From: Clostridium sp.
GTDB taxonomy: Bacteria; Bacillota; Clostridia; Clostridiales; Clostridiaceae
Assembly: GCF_029267215.1 (NCBI RefSeq)
Contig: NZ_JARIDH010000022.1
Span: forward strand, 154,565 to 218,564
DNA: 64,000 nucleotides
Direction of reading: 5' to 3'
Below, one piece after another: positions 20,064-29,784 of this stretch. The translations under genes were made by a program, and so were the position numbers. Each line of letters starts with the position of its first letter. Position 1 is the stretch's first letter. Below the pieces are notes generated by a model. The model was not told the DNA's origin. It searched no databases and worked only from the letters and a program-made list of their open reading frames with translations.

Positions 20064-21755
20064 TTATACTAAAAGCTTTCTGATTTTTTCAACAAGAATT
20101 TCTTTTCTCTTTTCATAGAACTTTTCAAAGTCATTAATTTCAAGAGAAACTCCTTCTGGTATAATAGCCTCTTTAAGAAACTTTGATTTTTGATCATCAT
20201 TCATATCATTATAGTAATCAACAAGTCTCATATTATTCTTACTACCATTACTTCTTCCTTCAAGTAGATGGATATTAGGTAATCTATTTCTATTTCCTCT
20301 CCATCTTTTCCACTCTTCCATTGTTACAGATACAGGCTTACTCTCATCAAATCTGCTATATGGATGAAGATGGTCTTGTTCATATTTAAAATTCTTATTT
20401 ATCCAATCTAAATTAAGATAATAAAGAACTTCTCCTCCAACTCTACTACCTTTTTCAGAATTTACCACATCTTCAATTTTACCATCTGTTACTCTTAAAT
20501 CATTCATTTGATCAAGCATTTCAATGGTGATTTCATAATCAAAACTATTTATATTACTTCTCATTTGCTGTAATTTACCAGTTGTTCCTGACTGGAAATA
20601 TGTGAAGAATATTGCCCTAAATAAATATGCTCTAACCCCCTCAATGTTATTATTATAATCAGGGTTATAATAAATATAGTATATTATTGGTAATAAAACA
20701 TTCCAACTACTTGAGAAACGACTTACGTCAATTTTCATATCTTTAAGTATCTTTTCTAGATTTTTAAGTGCTTTATTGAAATCACTCCAATTATTTTTCA
20801 AATCCTCTGCTATTTTTTTATTTATGTTAGATTTTACAACATCACCATAAAGCATCAATGCTGAACGAATAATAAAGTCTGTTCCAAAACCTCCATAAGA
20901 TCCAATTAATATCTTTCCAAACTCAGTCTTTGCACTAGGCCAGTAAGCTTCCAGAATTGACATTGTAATTTCAGATTTACGTAAAGCCTTACCACCACTA
21001 TTGAATCTTACAAACATTTCAAGTGCATCATCTTGTTTCATATCCTCAATTTTAGTATAACGAATAAGCTTTTCTTCAAAAATCTTCGTATAAAGTTTGT
21101 TTAATATATTTCTTGCATACTCTTTACTATCTGCTGGAACATTTAAAATTGCCTCTTCTATTGCATTTTCTCTAGTTGTTTCATCTTGAAATTTTTCACT
21201 AATTATATTCTTTATTTCAAATTGTGTTGGACTAAGTCTACCAACCTTTTCACTAAACTTAATATCAAATTTCTTGCTATTATACTCTTCCTCATCTATA
21301 GTAATCTTGTTTTTATTAAGTTCAATTAGTAATTTAGTAATAATTTTGCTACCATTCTTTTTTCTTGCATAGCTTGGACGAATATATGACTCTCCTAATA
21401 GTGATAAAAATAATGAAGTTAATCTCTGTTGTCCATCTAATACTGCTATATCAGTAGTATCAACATTTATACTTGTTAGCTCATAATTTATACTATCTGC
21501 TTGCTTTCTACTATCAAAAGTAACCTCTCCTAAGAAATTACAAAAATATGTATCCCATGTTACATTAGAATCATCTACATGCCAAAACAAAAACGTTGCA
21601 ATAGGATAATCAAGTAATATAGAATCCCATAATTTTTCAATTTGCTCCATTCCCCATACATATTGTCTTTGAAATGCAGGCATTACATATTTTCCATTTT
21701 TTATATTCTGTAATGCTTCATATATAGTTATACTTCCATCTATAATTTTACTCAT
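20064..21755 (-). CDS. DUF262-DUF1524 (GmrSD-like) HNH protein
   Basis: 563 residues. The N-terminal DUF262 domain shows MPAFQRQYVWGMEQIEKLWDS and the signature VLDGQQRLTSLF near residue 105 (ParB/GmrS-like NTP hydrolase core). The C-terminal DUF1524 HNH nuclease shows EQDHLHPYSRF (about 460) and NRNRLPNIHLLEG with a following Asn. Relatives include the GmrSD type IV enzyme that cuts modified phage DNA and phosphorothioate-sensing SspE. The start is the ATG at 21755, after GAGAGGTG. It is the first gene of a pair with Argonaute; no terminator separates them. Confidence 0.92.
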   Translation of the reverse strand: MSKIIDGSITIYEALQNIKNGKYVMPAFQRQYVWGMEQIEKLWDSILLDYPIATFLFWHVDDSNVTWDTYFCNFLGEVTFDSRKQADSINYELTSINVDTTDIAVLDGQQRLTSLFLSLLGESYIRPSYARKKNGSKIITKLLIELNKNKITIDEEEYNSKKFDIKFSEKVGRLSPTQFEIKNIISEKFQDETTRENAIEEAILNVPADSKEYARNILNKLYTKIFEEKLIRYTKIEDMKQDDALEMFVRFNSGGKALRKSEITMSILEAYWPSAKTEFGKILIGSYGGFGTDFIIRSALMLYGDVVKSNINKKIAEDLKNNWSDFNKALKNLEKILKDMKIDVSRFSSSWNVLLPIIYYIYYNPDYNNNIEGVRAYLFRAIFFTYFQSGTTGKLQQMRSNINSFDYEITIEMLDQMNDLRVTDGKIEDVVNSEKGSRVGGEVLYYLNLDWINKNFKYEQDHLHPYSRFDESKPVSVTMEEWKRWRGNRNRLPNIHLLEGRSNGSKNNMRLVDYYNDMNDDQKSKFLKEAIIPEGVSLEINDFEKFYEKRKEILVEKIRKLLV

Positions 21756-22175
21756 TTTTAACACCTCTCAATACTATCAATCATTTGCCTACAACTTATT
21801 TTAACATATAAAACAAAAAAATACATTTTTGTATATATTAAAACAAAATATTTAATTTGTGTTTATTTGCTTAATTCCATTTAAATTACATATTTAATAT
21901 TTTTTCCTATTATTAATTTGATTATATTTCTTTAAATGCATTAAATTTAATTTATATAAACAAAGTTAATATTTTTTATTAAGTAAATGGATTTCAAATA
22001 AAAGTAAATAATATTTCATACAAAAAATAACCTATTTGCCTACTTCTTGTTTTTTATTTGAAATTTATTGTTAAAAGTTTTATATTAGAATTAGAATGGT
22101 TTTATTAAAATACTTTTAATATAAATAATTTTATATATAATAGATAAATATTGGGTTAGAAAGTGGGAGATTAAA
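21756..22175. promoter_or_regulatory. Divergent promoter region
   Basis: About 420 bp of A/T-rich DNA between the DUF262 gene (minus) and the immunity-like gene (plus). It must hold promoters for both, but I cannot choose boxes with confidence. No repeat or RNA structure stands out. Confidence 0.4.
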
Positions 22176-22502
22176 TTGAGTAAAAAAGAAAAAAGAATAG
22201 AAGAAGAAAATGCTTTATTAGCTAAAGTTTATGATTTGATTTTAAATACAGAAACAACTGCTGATGAACGTTCTATGTTAATTGAATTTAAGAACTCAGT
22301 TGAAAGCGGGAAAGATTTTCAAAAAGCCATAATGAAATTAGCAGAAAATCTACGTTTATTAGCTCTTAAGAAACATACTCACAATGAAACACTTACTACG
22401 GAGGTAGGAAAATTTTATATGGATATTTCTACCACTGGATACTTTGAAAAGAATTTAGGCTATGGCATATCAGTACTTGGTACTGTTTTAAACATAAATT
22501 AA
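22176..22502 (+). CDS. Bacteriocin-immunity-like small protein (EntA_Immun type)
   Basis: 108-residue helical, soluble protein. The pattern LLAKVYDLILNTETTADERSMLIEFKNSVESGKDFQKAIMKLAENLRLLALK, followed by a short C-terminal helix ending in VGKFYMDIS, matches the layout of enterocin A-type immunity proteins, which block a mannose-PTS pore opened by class IIa bacteriocins. The start is TTG, seven bases after GTGGGAG. No bacteriocin precursor is visible nearby, so this would be an orphan immunity gene. The family call rests on pattern only. Confidence 0.55.
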   Translation: MSKKEKRIEEENALLAKVYDLILNTETTADERSMLIEFKNSVESGKDFQKAIMKLAENLRLLALKKHTHNETLTTEVGKFYMDISTTGYFEKNLGYGISVLGTVLNIN

Positions 22503-22563
22503 TAGTAATTTATAGTTAGAATATTCTGATTATAAAATTTTTTTCTGAATATAGATTGATAAA

Positions 22564-22604
22564 AAAGAAGGATTAAATTAGGTATTTTAATTTAATCCTT
22601 CTTT
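22564..22604. terminator. Bidirectional terminator
   Basis: AAAGAAGGATTAAATT pairs exactly with AATTTAATCCTTCTTT. It lies between convergent genes: the immunity-like gene ends at 22502 and the M60 peptidase ends at 22627. Confidence 0.9.
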
Positions 22605-22626
22605 ATTCATTTAATTTGCTTTTTTA

Positions 22627-25600
22627 TTATCTATTTACTAAGGTTGAAAGAGTTACCTCATATTTTCCTTCTAAATCTTTATACACTACCGCTATACCAC
22701 TAACGCCATTTTCAAAAAGCTTAGTATCTATTTCCACATTTCCATCTTTTAAGGAATTTTCAACATTAACATTTGTTATGTTGGCAGTTGCTTCCCCTTT
22801 ATTTTTTCTTATATTTATTTCACTTGGAAGAAGTTTTTCTCCATCTTTTCCTATAAAGCTTTCATTTATAATATACTTACCATTTATTTCTTGTGGTGAT
22901 TCTATAACAACATATTGCTCTTTTATGCTAACATCTTTAAGTTTCTTTAAATCTTTTAACTTGGATATGTCCCTTATTTGGTTATTATTAAGATTTAAAC
23001 TTTCTAGATTTATAGCATATTGTATTCCTTCTAAGTTACTTATTTCAGCCCATTCTGCTTGTAACTTTGTTAATTTATGCATATCTCCCACTGTTATTTC
23101 ATCACTTTGAATATTTAATTCTGTTTTTATAGCCTGCTTTAAGTTAGCATCTTGTATTTTAACCACTTCTGTTAAATCAATAGCTTTCTCTAAACCATCA
23201 ATAGCTTTTCTAACTTCTGAGGTTGTAGAATCTATTAAAGATTGTTCTGGATTTTTAGTTTCTAATATTTTATTAGCTTTCTCCATAACTTCTTGTAATT
23301 TAGCAAAACTTTCTTCAGTGTATAGTTTTACATCTAAGCCTTTCGCCTCTTCAACTACTTTTTCTAAATATGTGAAATCTTTAGGAGATACATATAATAA
23401 CTTAGCATCTGCCCAGTCTCCATGGTCTCCTCCATTTCCATTTCCACCATCTTTAACTACTAATTTAAGTTTATCAACTCCAACTACTGGTACTAAAATA
23501 TGCTTTCTTTTAGTGTTTGAATTCATAAGGCCACTATCAAAAACTTTTTTCTCATCAACATAAACTTCAAAACTTATTGATGATACGTTTGAATGTCTCA
23601 TTTCTCTATCTACACCAACATAGGCTTCAAAAAACTTATAATTTTCTTTTGATAAATCATAAACTATTGTTGAAGTTGAGTGTGTTCCAATACCCTTATC
23701 ATATTTAACTTCTTCTCCATTTTCATCAAGTAAAGTTAAGGTATTATTTTCAACACTCTTATCTTTTCTCACACTTCCCCAACCTGAGTTAGCTGATTCC
23801 CAAGCTTTATCACTTATATAGTCATAAGCATTAGCAACTGAAATTTTTCTATCTAGCGTTACTTTATTTCCATGAGAGTCAGTAACTTCATATGATACCA
23901 CATAGTTACCTCCTCTTTTTGTGTTTACATTATTATTTACAATTTGTACCTTGTTTAATATATCACCATCCTCTGGGTCATTGGCAACTATTCCTTTTAA
24001 TGGATCAAAATCTTCTCCTATATTTAAAGCCACCTCTTCCCCAGTTAATACTGGCTTATCACTTGTATTATAAACTTTAGCATCAGCCCAGTCTGCATGG
24101 TCTGCGGCATTTCCATTACCACCATCTTTAGCAACTAATTTAAGTTCACTTGCTCCTGCAATTTTTACTAAAACATGTTTTCTCTCAGTATTTGATTTCA
24201 TAAGTCCACTATCAAAAACTTTTTCTCCATCAACATATACTTCAAAAATCACAGATGATGCATTAGAATTTCTCATTTCTCTATCCACACCAACATAGGC
24301 TTCAAACATTCCATAATTTTTTCCTGCTAAATCATAAACTATTTCTGAATTTGCATGAGTTCCAAAGCCTTTATCATATTTAACTTCTTGTCCTTTTTCA
24401 TCAAGTAAAGTTAAAGTATTTCCTTCAACACTCTTGTTTTTCTTTACTTCTCTCCATCCTGAAGTTGCTTTTTTCCATTCCATATCACTTAAGCTTTCAG
24501 TATTAGTTATTGTATATATTTTTCTTTCCTTAGTAACAGTATTTCCATCTTTATCTGAAACTTCATATACTACAGTATATACTCCCCCTCTATTTTCTTT
24601 AAAGTCACTTGATTTTACTTTTATGCTTGATGTTAAATCTCCATCTTCTGCATCCTTAGCAGTAACCCCATCTAATATATTAAATTTATCTTTAACATTA
24701 ATTACTGCATTTTCAAGAGTTATAGTAGGTTTTGCATTATTTGTAGTTAATTTAGGATTAACTATTACTCCGTGGTCTGAAGTTTTTCCATTTCCAGCAT
24801 CATTAACTTTTATTACCAATTCTTTTACTCCTTTAACAGGAATATTTATATACTTCATATTATCAGCATGCTTTAAAACCTCAGTATTTGCTAAAGTTTT
24901 ACCATCAGCTATTATTTCAAATTTTATACTTGAATTATTTTGGGCTTCTATTCCTCCATCAACTCCAAGTAAGACTTCAAAATTATCATACTCTTTACCT
25001 GATAAATCATAAGTTATTTTTCCATTTGCATGTATTCCAAAACCTTTTTCAAAATTTTTAATCTCTCCATTAACTCTACCTTTTATGTTTGTGTTTCTTC
25101 TTGGAGTTCCCCACTGTGTTTCTACATTTTTCCACTCTTCATCTGATAAATAGTCATATTCACTAACTACTTCAACCTCTAAAATCTTTTCTGTTGTCAT
25201 ACCTTTATCATTTGACGTGTACTTAACTTCATATATACCAGGCTTTTTAGTATCAACTTTTTCTTCAACCTTCACCTTAGAAGTTAAATCATCCCCTTTA
25301 TATCCTAATACCTTAACATATTCTAAAGGATTAAACTCTTCTCCTAATTTTAAAGTTATTTTCTTTTGTTGAAGGCTTATACTTGGTGCAAAGGAATTTA
25401 TTGTAGCCTCTTTACCTTTTCCTAGGTTTATATCATATGGTATTACTTCGTATTTAGAGTTTTTATTCTTGCTTGTCTTTGTATCTACAAAAGAATTAGT
25501 TGATGTAAAGCCTATTACCTCACCATCTTTTAATATTTCATATCCTAATAAATCAGATTTAACTTCATTATCCACATTAAAATTCAATTTAATTCCATTT

Positions 25601-28600
25601 TCAACTCTACTTAAGGAAAGTTCTAGGCTAGGATCCTTAGTAAATCCATTTCCTTTATAATCAACCTTGCTATCATTTAAATACCATATTTTCTTATCTG
25701 GCTTTTTATACTTGCTAGTTTCTTTTTTAGTTTCTTCATTAACTTCAAATCCATGTCTAGCAAAGTATTCACTTAAATCTTCCCCTATAACTTCTGATGA
25801 GAATTTAATTAAGTATTGCATTTTAACATTATTAGGATTTTCCTTTCCTAAGTCAACATCTCTTTCTCTATATAATCTGTTTAATTTTCCCCAATAACCT
25901 GGTTTATACATTTCTAATTGCCAATACACAGCTAGGTTTTCAAAATATCCACCCTCTGTATATTTATTAGAATTCTCACTTATTACATTCTTATAAACCT
26001 CAGATTCATACGGTATTCTTTTATTTATCTTATTGTAATAAACAGACATATACATAGGTAACATATTGTTTGTAACCTCTCCATATACCCTTGCATTTAT
26101 ATCCATTTTATGTCCTATTTCATGAGTTAATCCCCATGATGGCCCTCTATCTTCAAATGGAATTAAGTGGTTAGCCATTACATCTTTTTGTACTCCTATA
26201 TGCCCAGTAGCTGCATACATATATCCAAAAGGTTGAGCTAATCTAACATTTTCTCTTATATACTTAGGGTCATTTTTTTCATTACTTCCATCTAAAGCAT
26301 AATACTTAAATAATTCTTCCATGTGAGTATTGTAAGATTTTATTGTGTCTAAAGGATTTACCCCTTTTTCTATATAAGTTTCATATGCTCCTGTTGCAGT
26401 CCCTGTCCAAACTATATGGTCACTTACAAACTCAAAAACATCTATTACTTCTCTATCTAAAACATTTGGATGTTTAGCTGCATCTTCATCTATTTTCTTT
26501 TTATATTCTATTAAGAAATTTTTAAATTCTTCCACATTACTATCCTTTGTAACAAAAGGGAATTTGTGACCTGTGGCAAATCTTAAAACTGGAGCTTTGC
26601 TTTGCTCTTTGCTAGTATAAGGATTTACTATATACACTGGTCCTCCCTTAGTTACATCATGCTTGTACCATTTATCCTTGCTTATCTCTGGAACAGTTAT
26701 TACGTTTTTACCAGGCTTTAAGCTAACAGTTCTTAACCAATTTCCAAAACTTCCTTCTTGCTGAGAAAATGCTAATTTTGGTAAAGGTTCATTTGAATCT
26801 GCATCCACATAAACAGTTATTGTTTCTCCTGGTTTTGCATATATTCCTGTTGGTTGATTATTGTTACCAAATCCAAATTTCAAGTTTTTACTAGCATGTG
26901 CTACCATGTCTCCATGTTGCTCAGCAGTTATAATCTTTACATTTTCCAACTCACCCTTAAGTATTTTATGTGCTAATTCAAACTTTTCTTCAAATAAAGT
27001 TTTTAAAGGATGATTACTCATTTCATCTTCTAAAACTTTTAATTTTTCCTCTGTATTAAATTCTTCTGATAATTCATTCATCAATCCATTTTTGAATAAT
27101 CCTTGAACCTTCTCTAGAGTTTTATCTTCTTTATATAATCCAAACTCACTAGCACAAGCCCAATCTTCATATCCTTTTTTGAATACAAACTTAATTCTCT
27201 TAAATTCTGTTGTGTTAAATCTTATTTCTACTGAATCTTGAGTTATATTAGCCTTTCCACTAGTTACTTTTTCAAACTTATCCCCCTTGCTTGTTCTTGA
27301 GGCATAAATATCAAAGGCTTCTGCAAACCCTCTATTTGAACCACGTGGAGCTGTATATACTACTCTATTTAGTGGAGTTAATTCATTTAACTCTATTACT
27401 ACTTCATTTTTAAACTCTGAATTATTTTGCTTTCCTGAATGCCACTTTGTATTAAAATCTCCATCTATAGCTTTCTCTATAACCTCTGATGCATAGTGAC
27501 CTCCATTGGTTTTGATTGATTTTATTTTGCTCTTATCTAACTTATAAACAGCATCATAGCTTGAAAGTAACTCATTATTTGGATTTAAGAAACTAGATAC
27601 CTTAGCATCAGTATATTGAACTTCTTTATTTTCAACAATTAACTTAGCATTTTCTAAATCTTCCTTATAGTAATTATAACGAGGGTGTTTCTTAGCTTCT
27701 TCTTCTAATTTTTCTAACTTTTCTAAACTATTAAATTCTTCAGATACATTGTCCATTTTATTATCTGTAAATAATCTTTCCATTTTATCACTTAATTCAT
27801 CTTGTTTATAGAAAGCTAATTCTGATAAAGTTGCCCAGTTTTGATCTGAATTTTTAAATTTAAACTTTATTCTTTTAAACTTTGTTGGATTGAATTTTGC
27901 TTCAACTAAGCCTGAAACTTTGTTGTGCTCACCGGTTGCTATAAGATTAAATGTATCACCCTTAGATGTTTTTGAACCATATATTTCAAACTCTTTAGCA
28001 AATCCCTTATTATCAGATTTTCTTGCTCCATAAACAACTCTATTTAATTCTATAGCCTCATTAAACTCTACTTCTACTTCGTTTGAAAAGTTATTAGTAT
28101 TTGATTTATTAGTTTCCCAATAAGTATCTGCGTTTCCATCTATAGCATTTTCTATTATTTGCCCTCTATAGTTCCCTCCATTATTTTTAATACTCTTTAT
28201 ATTTTTATTATCCATTTTAAATAACTTTGAATACTCTTCATTAGAATAATCATTAAAAATTCTTGTAGTTGCCTTTGTAGCTTCCACTTTATTTTCATTT
28301 ATTATTTCCCTCGCATCGTTTATGCTCTCTTTAAAACAATTATAAAATGGATGCTCTTTAACTTCATTTTCTAGTTCATTTAATTTCTCTAAGCTATTAA
28401 ACTCATCAGCTACCTGACTCATAGTTTCATCTTTAAATAATCTATCCATCTTATCTAATAGCTTATCTTCTTTATAAAACCAAAACTCTGATGCACTTGC
28501 CCAACTTTGATTAGCTGCTTTAAATACAAACTTGATTTTCTTAGCTTCTATTTTGTCAAACTTAAACTCCATAAGGTTTCCTGATACCTTACTTTCTCCC

Positions 28601-29085
28601 TGAGAAACTAATTCAAAATCACTATCATTATCAGTTTTAGAAGCATATATCTCAAACTGAGTTGGATACCCTTTTCCCTTTGCCCCATCTTGTCTTGTTG
28701 CATAGGCTATTCTATTTATTGACTCTAAATTATTAAATTCTACTACAACCTCATTTGTAAAATTAGAACTATTTTGTTTTCCTGTTTCCCAATGAGTAGC
28801 TAAATCCCCATCTATAGCCTTATCTATAGAACTTGATGCATATTGACCCCCATTATTTTTTATTGAAAGAATTTCACTTCTTTGCACCTTATATTTCTCA
28901 TTATATTTATCAAAATTTTCATAATTATTTAAATCAAATTTATTTATAGATGCTTTATTTACTACACTTTTCTCTATAGCAGTTATTTTTTTCTTCATAA
29001 CTTCACTAGCATAAACATTTAAAACTGGACTTGCATTTGACATTACCATTGATGCAATAAGAATTTTTGATATTTTTTTCTTCAT
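22627..29085 (-). CDS. Secreted multi-domain M60 metallopeptidase
   Basis: 2152 residues. The signal peptide MKKKISKILIASMVMSNASP ends near VYA-SE. Three related F5/8C (CBM32-like) modules follow within about 50-690 (repeats of SIKNNGG..AS..I..AIDGD..T.W). The M60 catalytic domain has THEIGHKMDINARVYGEVTNN, zinc motif HEIGH at 988-992 with a downstream Glu. Next come bacterial Ig-like linkers and three NPCBM-type modules (W..A..GW....K; YDKGFGTHA; VGVDREM), then a FIVAR-like segment and a short leucine-rich part (LESLNLNNNQIRDISKL). Such enzymes cleave O-glycosylated mucins. No LPXTG is seen. Expression appears to be controlled by the c-di-GMP leader upstream. Confidence 0.93.
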   Translation of the reverse strand: MKKKISKILIASMVMSNASPVLNVYASEVMKKKITAIEKSVVNKASINKFDLNNYENFDKYNEKYKVQRSEILSIKNNGGQYASSSIDKAIDGDLATHWETGKQNSSNFTNEVVVEFNNLESINRIAYATRQDGAKGKGYPTQFEIYASKTDNDSDFELVSQGESKVSGNLMEFKFDKIEAKKIKFVFKAANQSWASASEFWFYKEDKLLDKMDRLFKDETMSQVADEFNSLEKLNELENEVKEHPFYNCFKESINDAREIINENKVEATKATTRIFNDYSNEEYSKLFKMDNKNIKSIKNNGGNYRGQIIENAIDGNADTYWETNKSNTNNFSNEVEVEFNEAIELNRVVYGARKSDNKGFAKEFEIYGSKTSKGDTFNLIATGEHNKVSGLVEAKFNPTKFKRIKFKFKNSDQNWATLSELAFYKQDELSDKMERLFTDNKMDNVSEEFNSLEKLEKLEEEAKKHPRYNYYKEDLENAKLIVENKEVQYTDAKVSSFLNPNNELLSSYDAVYKLDKSKIKSIKTNGGHYASEVIEKAIDGDFNTKWHSGKQNNSEFKNEVVIELNELTPLNRVVYTAPRGSNRGFAEAFDIYASRTSKGDKFEKVTSGKANITQDSVEIRFNTTEFKRIKFVFKKGYEDWACASEFGLYKEDKTLEKVQGLFKNGLMNELSEEFNTEEKLKVLEDEMSNHPLKTLFEEKFELAHKILKGELENVKIITAEQHGDMVAHASKNLKFGFGNNNQPTGIYAKPGETITVYVDADSNEPLPKLAFSQQEGSFGNWLRTVSLKPGKNVITVPEISKDKWYKHDVTKGGPVYIVNPYTSKEQSKAPVLRFATGHKFPFVTKDSNVEEFKNFLIEYKKKIDEDAAKHPNVLDREVIDVFEFVSDHIVWTGTATGAYETYIEKGVNPLDTIKSYNTHMEELFKYYALDGSNEKNDPKYIRENVRLAQPFGYMYAATGHIGVQKDVMANHLIPFEDRGPSWGLTHEIGHKMDINARVYGEVTNNMLPMYMSVYYNKINKRIPYESEVYKNVISENSNKYTEGGYFENLAVYWQLEMYKPGYWGKLNRLYRERDVDLGKENPNNVKMQYLIKFSSEVIGEDLSEYFARHGFEVNEETKKETSKYKKPDKKIWYLNDSKVDYKGNGFTKDPSLELSLSRVENGIKLNFNVDNEVKSDLLGYEILKDGEVIGFTSTNSFVDTKTSKNKNSKYEVIPYDINLGKGKEATINSFAPSISLQQKKITLKLGEEFNPLEYVKVLGYKGDDLTSKVKVEEKVDTKKPGIYEVKYTSNDKGMTTEKILEVEVVSEYDYLSDEEWKNVETQWGTPRRNTNIKGRVNGEIKNFEKGFGIHANGKITYDLSGKEYDNFEVLLGVDGGIEAQNNSSIKFEIIADGKTLANTEVLKHADNMKYINIPVKGVKELVIKVNDAGNGKTSDHGVIVNPKLTTNNAKPTITLENAVINVKDKFNILDGVTAKDAEDGDLTSSIKVKSSDFKENRGGVYTVVYEVSDKDGNTVTKERKIYTITNTESLSDMEWKKATSGWREVKKNKSVEGNTLTLLDEKGQEVKYDKGFGTHANSEIVYDLAGKNYGMFEAYVGVDREMRNSNASSVIFEVYVDGEKVFDSGLMKSNTERKHVLVKIAGASELKLVAKDGGNGNAADHADWADAKVYNTSDKPVLTGEEVALNIGEDFDPLKGIVANDPEDGDILNKVQIVNNNVNTKRGGNYVVSYEVTDSHGNKVTLDRKISVANAYDYISDKAWESANSGWGSVRKDKSVENNTLTLLDENGEEVKYDKGIGTHSTSTIVYDLSKENYKFFEAYVGVDREMRHSNVSSISFEVYVDEKKVFDSGLMNSNTKRKHILVPVVGVDKLKLVVKDGGNGNGGDHGDWADAKLLYVSPKDFTYLEKVVEEAKGLDVKLYTEESFAKLQEVMEKANKILETKNPEQSLIDSTTSEVRKAIDGLEKAIDLTEVVKIQDANLKQAIKTELNIQSDEITVGDMHKLTKLQAEWAEISNLEGIQYAINLESLNLNNNQIRDISKLKDLKKLKDVSIKEQYVVIESPQEINGKYIINESFIGKDGEKLLPSEINIRKNKGEATANITNVNVENSLKDGNVEIDTKLFENGVSGIAVVYKDLEGKYEVTLSTLVNR

Positions 29086-29345
29086 ACTATATGTCCCCCT
29101 ATTTTATAAAACTAACTACTTTTATATGTAAATTTTCACTATTTAATATTCTTTATAAAAATTTTTCATTATCTTTAAATTGTTCTATCAAAACTTTAAT
29201 TCTACATTTAACATACGTTATAAAAATTTCTCTGTTTTAAACTGTTATTGATTTTAGTTAAATTTCAAGAAATAAAGTCAATATATATTAAAAAAATTTT
29301 TAAATTATATCTATAAATTTAACCAATTAAAAAATCAAATAAAAA

Positions 29346-29379
29346 AACTACCCTTTAAATTGTTAGTTAAAGGATAGTT
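29346..29379 (-). terminator. Riboswitch-linked intrinsic terminator
   Basis: On the minus strand AACTATCCTTTAA pairs with TTAAAGGGTAGTT, and seven T follow. It lies inside the M60 leader about 90 nt after the c-di-GMP aptamer and 260 nt before the start codon, as expected for an expression platform. Confidence 0.85.
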
Positions 29380-29469
29380 ACCTAAAATAAATGTATAAAA
29401 ATAAAGCCAATACAAAAATATACATGCTTAAATAAAATATACATTTATAAATTAACAAAGAATATAAAT

Positions 29470-29550
29470 TCTTCGGCAACTGGCTAGCATAGTTATATAA
29501 AACCTTAGCCCCTTTAGCTTTGCGTCTCTAGATTTCCCTAGATTTGCTAT
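29470..29550 (-). ncRNA. Class I c-di-GMP riboswitch (GEMM-I)
   Basis: On the minus strand the element starts ATAGCAAATCTAGGGAAATC, where TCTAGG and TCTAGA close a GAAA tetraloop, the P2 stem and its tertiary-contact loop. It continues GACGCAAAGCTAAAGG, the conserved GEMM core, and ends ATGCTAGCCAGTTGCCGAA, the other half of the core, with P3 between. All invariant blocks of the GEMM-I consensus are present in order. It sits between the promoter at 29566-29594 and the terminator at 29346-29379, upstream of the M60 gene. Confidence 0.92.
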
Positions 29551-29565
29551 TTTTTTATCACTTAT

Positions 29566-29594
29566 ATAATACAAAATTAAAATAAATTTTTCAA
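29566..29594 (-). promoter_or_regulatory. Promoter of the riboswitch-M60 transcript
   Basis: The minus strand reads TTGAAA, 17 bp, TATTAT. The predicted start (about 29559) lies a few bases before the aptamer, so the aptamer is the first structure made. Confidence 0.75.
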
Positions 29595-29738
29595 TGTATA
29601 AATTTATAACAAATTATGCATTTTTTCTAAATTCAACTTATTTATTATGTTTTTTTACAAATTATTAATTTTTACTTACTGAAAAAGATTCTAAAGTTTT
29701 AAAGTTTTAAAAGGATAAATGAAAAATTAAATAAAAAA

Positions 29739-29776
29739 GTCATTGTTGACTTTAACTTAATAATCAACAATGACTT
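29739..29776. terminator. Terminator after the Ca2+-ATPase
   Basis: AGTCATTGTTGA pairs with TCAACAATGACT, flanked by A and T runs. The whole surrounding block is repeated almost exactly at 37766-37823. Confidence 0.9.
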
Positions 29777-29784
29777 AATTTTAC

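Noticed and set aside
22616..25897. Several plus-strand frames of 60-190 codons within the M60 gene
   Set aside because: They are shadows opposite the peptidase modules, with no ribosome sites and improbable compositions.
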